From: Acholeplasma sp.
GTDB lineage: Bacteria > Bacillota_I > Bacilli_A > Acholeplasmatales > Acholeplasmataceae
Direction of reading: 5' to 3'
Length of the DNA: 50,110 nucleotides
Assembly (NCBI GenBank): GCA_012838065.1
Contig: DUPY01000018.1
Span: forward strand, 1 to 50,110
The notes under the pieces were generated by a model. That model made no database searches, was not told the origin of the DNA, and saw only the letters and a list, made by a program, of their open reading frames with translations. The first letter of the stretch is position 1. Each line of letters starts with the position of its first letter. The position numbers and the translations under genes were made by a program. Positions 38,024 through 47,400 of this stretch are shown piece by piece.

Positions 38024-39676
38024 TTAATCCTCCACTATTACTTTATCACCAAAGTACTCTTTTGCGAGAGAAACAACCTCTGGTGTTTTATCTTTTTTTA
38101 TTTTTGGTTGTTCATATAATTTAAAATCATGTTCGGGTATTGTTGGAAATTCAATACCTTGCTGGTATTGTTGTTTGTAGTGATTTAAAACATATTCCCA
38201 ATCACTTTTTTGAATTGCATAATAATCATCAATTAGTTTTTGTTTATTATTTAAAATTTTAAATACTTGTTTTTTTAGTTCTTTTGACATGATTTGTTCA
38301 CAAAATGACAAATCCTCGTAAACTATTAACATTTTATTTGATACAGCCACAAGTTGAGCTTGACTTAAAAGGTGCGCAGCAAGTTTTAATTCATCAATTG
38401 GATAATCCTTTAATGCTGCCCAGCCGTTATCTAAGATGAGGCGTTTTTCTTTATCACCGTTATTTAAAATTTCTTCGATTACTTTTGAAGTTACCAGTGG
38501 TTTTTTATCTTGAGGAATCAAAGTTTTTGTAGGCACTGGTATTTCTCTTGCTTGTGTTTTTAATTCTTGAATTTCTAGTTTTAAATTTTCAATTTCTGCA
38601 TCATAATCAATTTGTTTTAACATATGATGATCAACCATCTTAATGAACGCAAGCTCAATATACATTCTTTTTTGATGTGTATATTTTAAATCATTTTGTA
38701 ATTTATTCAAAATATCCAAATAAAAATATATTTTGTTAACATTAAAATGTTTTAATCGATCGTATTTTGGGTTTTTAACTGTCGTTTTTTTCTCTAAGAG
38801 TAAATCTCTAAGTGCACGAATTAAATCACTTGTAATACGACTTACTTCTTTTCCAGATTGGATAAGTTCAATAAGAATATTTAGCGCAACTTGAACTTGT
38901 TTTTTATCAAGTGCTTCAAGTATATCGATTAATGCATTTGTTGCGACACTCCCACTGACTTGGTGTACATCATCAAGCGTGATTGAGTTTCCAGCATATG
39001 AGATGATTTGGTCGAACAGACTTAATGCATCGCGCATACCTCCTTCAGCACTTACGGCAATCATTTGTTTAGCTTCATCATCTATGTTAATCGATTCTTT
39101 TTCTGAAATTTCAGATAATTTATCATAGATTTCATCAGTGTCTAAGTTTTTAAAATCGAAGCGTTGACATCGTGAAAGAATCGTCGCTGGTATTTTGTAT
39201 GCTTCAGTTGTCGCTAAAATAAAGATAACATGTTTTGGTGGTTCTTCAAGCGTTTTAAGTAGCGCATTAAATGCACCTGTTGTGAGCATATGGACTTCAT
39301 CAATGATATAAACTTTATATTTGCTTGCACCAGGCATGTACTTCACTTTATCACGAAGATCTCTAATTTCATCTACACCATTGTTTGATGCAGCATCGAT
39401 TTCGATAACATCTGAAATATCGCCTTTATCGAGGCCCTTACAAATATCACATTCATTACACGGATTTCCCTCATGTGGATTCAAACAGTTGACCGCTTTA
39501 GCAAAAATCTTAGCGATACTTGTTTTACCTGTACCTCTTGGGCCGCTAAATAAATACGCATGGCCAATTTTATTGTGTGTTATTGAGTTTTGTAATGTTT
39601 TTATAATAACTTTTTGACCAGCAACTTCGCTAAATGTTTTTGGTCGATAAGTTCGATATAACGCTACGTAAGCCAT
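38024..39676 (-). CDS. dnaX: DNA polymerase III subunits gamma/tau
   Basis: 550 residues. The clamp-loader ATPase has Walker A GPRGTGKTS, the zinc-binding module CLNPHEGNPCNECDIC (four cysteines kept), Walker B YIIDEVHMLT and sensor 1 ILATTEAYKIP. The C-terminal third (about 370-550) is a poorly conserved tau-type tail. It loads the sliding clamp and couples polymerases. No A-rich frameshift site was looked for in detail. First gene of dnaX-ybaB-recR. Confidence 0.97.
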   Translation of the reverse strand: MAYVALYRTYRPKTFSEVAGQKVIIKTLQNSITHNKIGHAYLFSGPRGTGKTSIAKIFAKAVNCLNPHEGNPCNECDICKGLDKGDISDVIEIDAASNNGVDEIRDLRDKVKYMPGASKYKVYIIDEVHMLTTGAFNALLKTLEEPPKHVIFILATTEAYKIPATILSRCQRFDFKNLDTDEIYDKLSEISEKESINIDDEAKQMIAVSAEGGMRDALSLFDQIISYAGNSITLDDVHQVSGSVATNALIDILEALDKKQVQVALNILIELIQSGKEVSRITSDLIRALRDLLLEKKTTVKNPKYDRLKHFNVNKIYFYLDILNKLQNDLKYTHQKRMYIELAFIKMVDHHMLKQIDYDAEIENLKLEIQELKTQAREIPVPTKTLIPQDKKPLVTSKVIEEILNNGDKEKRLILDNGWAALKDYPIDELKLAAHLLSQAQLVAVSNKMLIVYEDLSFCEQIMSKELKKQVFKILNNKQKLIDDYYAIQKSDWEYVLNHYKQQYQQGIEFPTIPEHDFKLYEQPKIKKDKTPEVVSLAKEYFGDKVIVED

Positions 39677-39700
39677 ACGCTCTCTCCTTTTGAATAAAGT

Positions 39701-39726
39701 CTATTTATGATTATATCATAAAATAG
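39701..39726 (-). promoter_or_regulatory. dnaX -10 region within an inverted repeat
   Basis: TATAAT (39715-39710, minus strand) lies within an imperfect inverted repeat, CTATTTATGAT and ATCATAAAATAG with a three-base centre. No good -35 box is seen, and the mnmE stop is only a few bases upstream. It could be a promoter or a binding site; A/T-rich chance symmetry is not excluded. Confidence 0.4.
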
Positions 39727-39733
39727 CTGTTTG

Positions 39734-41077
39734 TTATTTTCCAAGACAAAACTTAGAAAATAATGTGTCTAAAAGTTCATCTTGATAGCGAACACCAATA
39801 ATATCACCTAGAGATTGCCATGCATTTGTTAAATCAATGGCGTAAATATCCACAGGCATATCAAGATTAATAGATTCTAATACATTTTCTAACGATTTGA
39901 TTGCGTCATTGACTTTAGCTATATGTCTTGTGTTGGATAAGTAATTAAAGTCGCGCTCCTCTAGATTTGTTAACGATAATACTTCTAAAATTTTTGCCTC
40001 TAGTTCTCTAAAGCCTTGCTTTTGTAACGCTGATATTTTAATACCTGCTACATCAATTTGTGATTCAAGGTCATCTTTATTTAAAATAACGACACTTGGT
40101 TTTTTCTTAGCAGCTTCTAATAAACGATAATCAATTTCATCAAGTGGTCTACTTTGGTCTAAAACAACAAGTACTAATTGTGCTTTATCAAGCGCTTTAA
40201 GTGAGCGCTCAACACCTATTTTTTCAATCACATCATCAGTATCGCGAATACCGGCAGTATCGATCAATTTTAAAGTGATTCCGCCAAGATTAAGTTCCGC
40301 TTCAATTGTATCTCGCGTTGTTCCGGCAATATCGGTTACAATTGCTTTATCTTCATTTAATAAAGCATTTAATAAACTGCTCTTACCCACATTTGGTTTT
40401 CCAATAATCGCAGTACTTATGCCATCACGAATTAATTGGTTTTGGTAACTGTGTTCCAATAAATACTTCATGTCTTTTAAAATTTCCAGTGTTGCTGGAT
40501 AAATAATCTCTTTACTCATAACAACTGCATCATCATACTCAGGGTAATCAATGTTAACTTCGATTTGAGCGATGACATTAACGAGTTTATCTCGTAAGTT
40601 TTTTATTAATTTGGAAGTTTCTTGAGTTAAACCAAGACTTGCAATTTTTAAAGCATTTATGTTTTTAGCATGAATAACATCCATAATCGCTTCTGCTTGT
40701 ACGAGGTCGATACGACCATTTAAATATGCACGCTCACTAAACTCCCCTGGACGAGCTAGGCGCATATCTAGTTTCAAAAGTCTTTCTAAAACTTTTTGGG
40801 TAAGTAACATCCCACCATGAATCGATATTTCGACCATATCTTCACGTGTAAATGTTTTAGGGGCTCTTAAAACGGATACCATAACTTCATCTAAAAATGT
40901 ACCATCTTCGTTCAATAAATGGCCATAGTGTACAGTATGTGATTTAGCCTTCTCTAAATTTTTACCTTTAAAAATTTTATTCACTTCTTTAATTGCATCA
41001 TTTCCGCTTACACGGATAAGTGCGAGCGCACCAGTACCAACAGGCGTTGATACAGCACATATTGTATCAGTTATCAT
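39734..41077 (-). CDS. mnmE: tRNA modification GTPase MnmE
   Basis: 447 residues. The N-terminal tetrahydrofolate-binding domain (1-120) begins DTICAVSTPVGTGALALIRV. Helices flank the G domain with GKPNVGKSSLLN, DTAGIRDT and NKDD, and the C-terminal CLGK carries the cysteine. With MnmG it forms the cmnm5 group at U34 of several tRNAs. The ATG overlaps the mgtC stop by one base; the last gene of the five-gene unit that starts with nrnA. Confidence 0.97.
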   Translation of the reverse strand: MITDTICAVSTPVGTGALALIRVSGNDAIKEVNKIFKGKNLEKAKSHTVHYGHLLNEDGTFLDEVMVSVLRAPKTFTREDMVEISIHGGMLLTQKVLERLLKLDMRLARPGEFSERAYLNGRIDLVQAEAIMDVIHAKNINALKIASLGLTQETSKLIKNLRDKLVNVIAQIEVNIDYPEYDDAVVMSKEIIYPATLEILKDMKYLLEHSYQNQLIRDGISTAIIGKPNVGKSSLLNALLNEDKAIVTDIAGTTRDTIEAELNLGGITLKLIDTAGIRDTDDVIEKIGVERSLKALDKAQLVLVVLDQSRPLDEIDYRLLEAAKKKPSVVILNKDDLESQIDVAGIKISALQKQGFRELEAKILEVLSLTNLEERDFNYLSNTRHIAKVNDAIKSLENVLESINLDMPVDIYAIDLTNAWQSLGDIIGVRYQDELLDTLFSKFCLGK

Positions 41078-41589
41078 TAGTCATGGTCCTCAACGGCTTG
41101 ACTTTGTTTCTTAAACGGATTAATTCCACGGTTAATATCTCTGATTGCTATAAATAATACAAAGAATAAGCCCATAAGTGTTCCTAAAACAATGTAGCCG
41201 CTTCCTAAAATTAAACCATTCATGGCTACCGTCCAAACGGTTGCTGCTGTTGTAATACCACGAACAACATCTCTTGCTTGGTCTTTAATAATAACACCGG
41301 CTCCAATAAAACCAACCCCAGTAATAACTTGTGCAATAAGTCTTTGATTTTCTGGGTCCGTTGCTATACCGGTTGTTTGCAAAACAATCTGTTGTTCATG
41401 CATGAATCTTTGTAAAATTGCTATACCACACGCAGCAGCAGCTACTAAGATGTGTGATGAAATACCTGCTGATTTTCCGACGTTTTGTCTTTCAAGCCCG
41501 ATAAAACCTGAAATTAAAAACGTAATAAATAGTGGTAAAGCTATTTTAAGTAATATATCTATTAAAGTTAAGTGTGAGTCTAAGATCAC
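41077..41589 (-). CDS. MgtC/SapB family membrane protein
   Basis: 170 residues with four or five hydrophobic segments. The family marks are FLISGFIGLERQ near residue 25, GVGFIGAGVIIKD near 90 and the RGITTAATVWTVAMNGLILG stretch. MgtC proteins are linked to magnesium limitation and F-ATPase inhibition in pathogens; plain bacterial homologues are mostly uncharacterised. The start is GTG, overlapping the TGA stop of the preceding gene. The soluble C-terminal domain of MgtC proper is missing. Confidence 0.9.
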   Translation of the reverse strand: MILDSHLTLIDILLKIALPLFITFLISGFIGLERQNVGKSAGISSHILVAAAACGIAILQRFMHEQQIVLQTTGIATDPENQRLIAQVITGVGFIGAGVIIKDQARDVVRGITTAATVWTVAMNGLILGSGYIVLGTLMGLFFVLFIAIRDINRGINPFKKQSQAVEDHD

Positions 41590-42455
41590 TTTTCTTCACT
41601 CCCTTTTTTATTATAAATATCAACAAATGAATACTTAATACCGTCTTTTTGGTAACCGAATAATGCATCTATATTGACATTTTTTGTTGCAGCAAAGATA
41701 TTTTTTTCTATATCCGGGTTAATTTTATTTAAATGTTTGATTAGTTCTTTAATCTCGCGCCGTTTAGATGCTGTTTTTAATGCCGCAACCGTGCATCCAC
41801 AATTCATTGTTTGTAGACCGCTTCTTTTTGTAAAGCGAACAATATCTTTTTCTTTTATTAATACCATTGGACGAATAAGTTCCATATCAGGATAATTTTC
41901 GGCTGTAACTTTTGGTACCATTGTTTTGTATTCACCACCATAAAATAGTGATAATAATGATGTTTCAATGACATCATCGAAATGATGACCTAGTGCTAAT
42001 TTATTGCATCCATATTTTTTAGCCATTGCGTATAAAAACCCACGACGCATTCGAGCACACAAGTAACATGGATGCTCTTTAGCGATTTTTTCAACCACAT
42101 CAAAAATGTGTGAATCTTCAATAATAACCGGAATATTTAAATACTCACAGTTTTCTTTTAATTTATTCAAGTTTGCTGGATGAAATCCAGGATTCATTGT
42201 AATAAACACAAGTTCAAACGGTATTTTATTGTGTCTTTTTAACGTTTGAAATAATTTTGCAAGTAACAATGAGTCTTTACCACCAGATATCGCTACGGCA
42301 ACCTTATCGTTTGGTTTAAGTAGTTCATATTCTGTAATGGCTTTAACGAATGGCTTAAAGATATCCTTTCTATACGTTGTTTCAATACTTCTTTCGATAT
42401 CTAAAAGGGGAAGTTTATCCCCAGTAGCTATAACGCCTTCACAAATCTCAAGCAT
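41586..42455 (-). CDS. PP-loop tRNA thiolation enzyme, TtcA-like
   Basis: 289 residues. The ATP-binding PP-loop is VAVAISGGKDSLLLAKL. CYLCARMRRG gives a CxxC pair, and MNCGCTVAALK gives the third cysteine of an Fe-S site, as in TtcA (2-thiocytidine at tRNA position 32). GHHFDDVIETSLLSLFY is also typical. TtuA and other subgroups are close, so the exact target base is uncertain. It overlaps the nrnA stop by eight bases and the next start by four. Confidence 0.88.
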   Translation of the reverse strand: MLEICEGVIATGDKLPLLDIERSIETTYRKDIFKPFVKAITEYELLKPNDKVAVAISGGKDSLLLAKLFQTLKRHNKIPFELVFITMNPGFHPANLNKLKENCEYLNIPVIIEDSHIFDVVEKIAKEHPCYLCARMRRGFLYAMAKKYGCNKLALGHHFDDVIETSLLSLFYGGEYKTMVPKVTAENYPDMELIRPMVLIKEKDIVRFTKRSGLQTMNCGCTVAALKTASKRREIKELIKHLNKINPDIEKNIFAATKNVNIDALFGYQKDGIKYSFVDIYNKKGSEEK

Positions 42456-43386
42456 TTTTTATTGTCTCTTCAATGTCCTTTATTAAGAATGGTAGTTCGT
42501 CCCAACTGTATAGTGTTGCTCCACTCGCTTTAGCATGACCGCCTCCGCGATACTTATTAGCAACCTTATCAATATTTGGACCGTTTGAACGAATTCTAAC
42601 ACGAATTTCATCAGTATTTGGATATTCGATAAATAATGCCCATACTGGATATCCTTCGATGCCACCTAGCAATGAAACCATTGCAGCGCCTTCTTCAGTT
42701 GTAACATTGAATTTATCGAAATCTTCTTGTTTGACAATTGCATAAATAAATCCACCTGGAGTTGTAACGATGTTTTGATAAATATGACCTTTAAATCTTA
42801 AGACATCTAAGGATTCTTTAGATAATTGTTGGTCGATATATTCAACATCTACGCCCTTGCTTAGTAACATACCTGCAATTTGGTGTGTTAATTGACTGAC
42901 ACCACGGAAACGGAATCTACCTGTATCGGTAACAATACCCGTATACATTGCGATTGCACCTGCTTTTGATAAAGACAGTTTATCTTTAAATCTTAAGTAG
43001 AAATACGCAATCATTTGTGCACATGATGGGAAGTTTGTATCTACCCATCTCAAATCACCATAGTTATCCACTGGAATGTGATGGTCAATTTTAATAACTT
43101 CTTTTGCTAATTTGTATCTTGGATCACTAATGCGTGATTCAACAGCTGTATCAACAACAATTGCAAGTGCTCCGTTATAAACATCATCAGCAATTGTATC
43201 CATTTTTCCAACAAAGTCTACAAATTGTGAAGTTTCACCAACTACATAAATTCGTTTGTTTGGAAATGAATTCACTAAGATATCTTTTAAACCAAATTGT
43301 GCACCATAGCAGTCTCCATCAGGTCTTTTGTGTCCATGAATAATAATTGTTTCATACGCTTTAATTTTATTTAAGATTCTTTCCAT
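42448..43386 (-). CDS. nrnA: DHH-DHHA1 oligoribonuclease/phosphoesterase, copy 1 (NrnA-like)
   Basis: 312 residues. Metal sites of the DHH domain are HGHKRPDGDCYGAQ, VVDTAV, IDHHIPVDNYGD and YTGIVTDTGRF. The DHHA1 part ends with RGGGHAKASGA, which binds the substrate phosphate. NrnA enzymes degrade 2-5-nt RNAs and pAp, and some act on pGpG or c-di-AMP products. It lies directly after copy 2, overlapping it by 16 bases. All catalytic residues are intact. Confidence 0.93.
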   Translation of the reverse strand: MERILNKIKAYETIIIHGHKRPDGDCYGAQFGLKDILVNSFPNKRIYVVGETSQFVDFVGKMDTIADDVYNGALAIVVDTAVESRISDPRYKLAKEVIKIDHHIPVDNYGDLRWVDTNFPSCAQMIAYFYLRFKDKLSLSKAGAIAMYTGIVTDTGRFRFRGVSQLTHQIAGMLLSKGVDVEYIDQQLSKESLDVLRFKGHIYQNIVTTPGGFIYAIVKQEDFDKFNVTTEEGAAMVSLLGGIEGYPVWALFIEYPNTDEIRVRIRSNGPNIDKVANKYRGGGHAKASGATLYSWDELPFLIKDIEETIKNA

Positions 43387-44324
43387 TCTTTTGCTCTCCT
43401 ATCTAAGTCCTCTAAGACTTGTTCAACTTCTTCGAATGAAGTTAGTGATGCGCCACACGCAAAATCGTGTCCACCACCGCCATATTTTTTAGCAATGTCA
43501 ACGATGACAATGCCTCTTGCTCTAAACTCACAAATAACTTTGTTGTTTGTTTTGTCTTCTGTGAAACTAGCCCAAATTGGTATTTCTTTAATACCTGCCA
43601 TTAAGTTCACCATGCCACGAGATACGCCTTGAACATCTAATCCACTTTTTAAAATCATTTCATGTGTGTTCTTTCTGTATGCAACGCCGTTAGGTGTTGT
43701 TTCAAATTCAGAAAACATGAGTTTAATTTGTTTTTTTGCAAGCGATTCTGTATATAAGTAATCATAGAATCCTGTAATGTCTGGATTAAACTCATTAATA
43801 AAACTTGCTGCTGCAAAAGTTCGTGCTGCATTTAAGTTTGATATGTACATAAAGCGATTTGTATCTGTAACCATTCCACCATAAAGGTATGTTGCTGCTG
43901 TGCTTGATGGAACAAATTTCCATTTTTGAATAAGTTCAACAATGAGCATTGCTGCAGAACTAGCTTGTGGGTCATGATAAAAATAGGATACGTTTGGCAA
44001 GTTTGTATCGTTTTTATGGTGGTCAATGACAATAACCTCGCGTGCAAGTTCATAACGTTTATCACTCACCATATAGTCTACTGCAACATCAACAACGATA
44101 GATAATGCGTCTTTAAATGTATCATCTTCAATCATATCCATTACAGCATGATACGACATATCATTGATATCGCCTACCATATAAATTTTCTTTTGTGGAA
44201 AAGTATCTTTCAACACATGGTACAGTCCCACTTGTGAACCAATAGCATCCATATCAGGTCTTTCGTGACGATGAATAATAATCGTATCGTATGATTTAAT
44301 TTTTTCTAATATTTGTTTTTCCAT
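43371..44324 (-). CDS. DHH-DHHA1 oligoribonuclease/phosphoesterase, copy 2 (NrnA-like)
   Basis: 317 residues, a diverged paralogue of the following gene. It has HRHERPDMDAIGSQ, VVDVAVD (Asp kept, following Thr lost), IDHHKNDTNLPN and YGGMVTDTNRF, and the C-terminal GGGHDFACGAS. The ligands remain, but neighbouring residues differ, so substrate choice probably differs too. It is the first gene of the unit nrnA2-nrnA1-ttcA-like-mgtC-mnmE and has a strong promoter inside a palindrome. Confidence 0.92.
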   Translation of the reverse strand: MEKQILEKIKSYDTIIIHRHERPDMDAIGSQVGLYHVLKDTFPQKKIYMVGDINDMSYHAVMDMIEDDTFKDALSIVVDVAVDYMVSDKRYELAREVIVIDHHKNDTNLPNVSYFYHDPQASSAAMLIVELIQKWKFVPSSTAATYLYGGMVTDTNRFMYISNLNAARTFAAASFINEFNPDITGFYDYLYTESLAKKQIKLMFSEFETTPNGVAYRKNTHEMILKSGLDVQGVSRGMVNLMAGIKEIPIWASFTEDKTNNKVICEFRARGIVIVDIAKKYGGGGHDFACGASLTSFEEVEQVLEDLDRRAKEWKES

Positions 44325-44345
44325 ATATACATCCTCATTTTTTAT

Positions 44346-44383
44346 ACATGGTATATTATACCATGTTTAGCCCTATATGTAAA
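44346..44383 (-). promoter_or_regulatory. Promoter and palindromic operator-like site of the nrnA unit
   Basis: TTTACA (44383-44378), a 17-base spacer and TATAAT (44360-44355) on the minus strand. The -10 box is the centre of a perfect palindrome, 10 + 1 + 10 bases, 44346-44366 (arms ACATGGTATA and TATACCATGT). A regulator bound there would block the promoter. Confidence 0.75.
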
Positions 44384-44393
44384 AGGTAAAAAC

Positions 44394-44424
44394 CGATAAT
44401 AAAGGGCTGTCAAACAGCCCTTTT
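44394..44424 (-). terminator. Terminator of the first nuclease gene
   Basis: A ten-pair stem AAAGGGCTGT/ACAGCCCTTT with a three-base loop is followed on the minus strand by ATTAT. The T run is short, but the stem is strong and 24 bases after the stop. Confidence 0.8.
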
Positions 44425-44447
44425 ATAATTATTTGATTATTTGTTTA

Positions 44448-47400
44448 TCATAACCGAAATCTGCGCACTTCATCGATTGTAAGTACGTATTTTACGACTA
44501 CTTTAGCTTTTGGTTGAACGATGCGTGCTTCATCAACTTCTACAAAGTATTCATAGACTGGTTCAAACAAATCCTCATGGTCAATAAATGGGTTTCGGTT
44601 ACCTTGTTCTTGATAGATAACTTCATTACGATTGCGTTCAAACTCATCGACTGGATCTTCTATATGCCATTCAAGTAAAATACTTAACATACCTGCGTAA
44701 GCACCTTCAACTGTATAGTTTGTAGATGAATCATTTCCAAGAAGTGTTTCATTATCTGTTAGTTTTAAGAAATCATATCTAACAGCCATGTAAAGCAATA
44801 TTCTTGCTACATCTCCTTTATCTTTATCGCTTGGATAGAAGCCTTCTGCTCCTACTGTTTTTGCTGATCCAATACCAGCAACAAAGTATCTATTTGAACG
44901 CGTCTGATTGATACCGTCAATCGCTCTTAAGTTATGAAGGTCCGAACCTTGATTTCTAGAACTATTATTTACTGTTGATATTCCAAGCTTAGAGTTTGGC
45001 CAAACGTGCTCGCGTTGCCAGGCACCATCGCCTTTTCCTATCCAGGATGTTGCAATCTTCGATTGATTGTACATACCGCGAATACTATTATTGTTATCGT
45101 ATGGGTCTAAATCTGAATCTTCAAGTACATATCGTGCATCACCATAAGATACCGATATAAATCCTGTAGATATAATTGTACGAAGTTTTAATACTAGAGC
45201 CTCTCCAGTTAAGCCTTCAATACCAGTATAATACGGTAAATACTCACCTGGTTCTGGACCTGGATTATCAGGATCGTTTATAACTTCAATTGTAAAGTAA
45301 ATATATTTCTCATTACCGTATGCATCTTTTGCATAATACCAAACATTTTGAGAGGTTGGGTACATAAACTTAATTGTTTCACGTGATTTAATAACCGTAA
45401 TTTCATCACCTTTAAAATCATGGGCTATAGCATCCGGCAATGTATATTCTTCATTAATTAAGATGCTTTCTTTTACTTCTTCTAAAACCTCAATTGTTAT
45501 ATCTAAGTTTGTACCTTCTTCAAAGACATACACTTTAATAATAAATTGTGTCGTTCCTATTTCGTTTGTCGCTTCATAAATAATTTCGTATGCACCTGGA
45601 ACGTCAGTATTCAAATCTGTTTCATACGTTGCTACCATTGTTTGTTCGAAATTATCAACAGCAAACAATGTCGGTATAATAAATTCGCTACCTTCGATCA
45701 TTGAGTATGTATCTTTATCTTCAACTTCAAAAATTGGAAGTGAATTGGACTTTGGTTCTTTTTCTTCAATAGTAATACGAACTTCTTTAATATGAATTTG
45801 TGTGTTTGTTTGATGCACATTTTTAATGCTAAATGTTTGAATATTTAAATCATTAAACGTAATATTACCAGCTTGCAACTCGCTTTTTGTCTTATTTATT
45901 TCTTGTGCATCTAAAGTGAATTTAGCATCTGCAACTTCTGTATCAAAAATAAATTCAACTTTGGTTATCTTATATGTATTATCGATTGAAACCGTTAAAG
46001 TTGTTCCGCCACTTGTTTGATATAGTCTAATTTGACCAGAAGTGTTTAATCCGGCATAGATAGAGCCAGTTAATGTACTTGTTACATTAAATAAATTTGC
46101 ATCTAAACCAACAATTTCAGCATTATTTCCTGGAGTCATGTTTGTTGTCGTACCACCAGGGTACTTCATAATGACTGTCGATTTATCAGCTTCAATGATT
46201 CTTGCAAGAACAGTAATTTCAAATGTTTTTAAAGCTGTTTCTTCTCCATCAGACACTGTAAGTGTTAACGTAACATCAGTATCTATAGTGTCGCGAATAA
46301 CATAACCTATATTGTCATGAATTTGTACTGCAAAACTATTAGATGTCCAAGTGACTTCAATTCCTGCCATGTATGTATTTTGTAATATTAAATCTTTTGT
46401 AACAGATGCGCTGTGGTCATCTTGTTCATACTGAATACTAATTTCGTCAATAATATCATCAACTGTGACTTCTGTACCAATTACTTTAATAATAAACGTT
46501 TTTGTATGTGTTTGACCACCCATGATAATTCCTGCAGTTATGCGAACTGTTGTTGTTTCTTCTTGTCGTGTAACGATAGCTATATCGTTACTAATTTCAA
46601 CGATTGAATTATCTGAATTCCATATAATATCTACAAATCTTATTATTGGTGCTTTTAATGTAATATTTCCAGTTACGGTATCTTTTGTATCACCACTTGT
46701 AAAAATCAGATCTACTTCATCAACAACAATGTTAATATCCATAGGTGCTCCTGCTTTAACAGTGACGGCGAAAGTCTTAGTTACAGTGATTTCATTTAAT
46801 GAAATTTTTGCAGCCAAGACAACTACTACATCCTCAATGAATCTGGTTACAATTGCGTTATTTTCATCTATAGAAATCGCTAAATCTGATGACAACCATT
46901 CAATCGAAGTATTATAAAGGCCTTCCACTGGTAGTTCAAAGTTACTAGTAATATCTAATTCATCTAAAGTTAACGCATCTTTTGCTTTATTAACCTTTTC
47001 TTCATCAGTTAGATTAACAATTTCTTTCGCTTCAACAATAATTGAAAATGTCTTAGTCGTTGAAAGATTACCCAAGGTTATCGTAGCCGTTAATACCACT
47101 GTAACATCTTCATCACCTTGAGTAACTGTAGCGTTTTTACCATTGATTTCAATTGCTTCGTTATTTGAAGACCAAGTAATTGTTGTACTATTTAAACCTT
47201 CTAAAGGTAATTCAAAATCTGCGGTAACTTCTTCTTCATCAATAGTTAATGCTTCTTTTGCTTCATCTACTTTTTCTTGATCCGTAGGAAGCTGAGTTTC
47301 TTCAGTTTTAACTACAACTGAGAACGTTTTAGTTGTTGTAAGTTCACCTAATGTAATTGTAGCAGTTAGTGTAACTGTTACGTCTTCTGTACCGCGAGTA

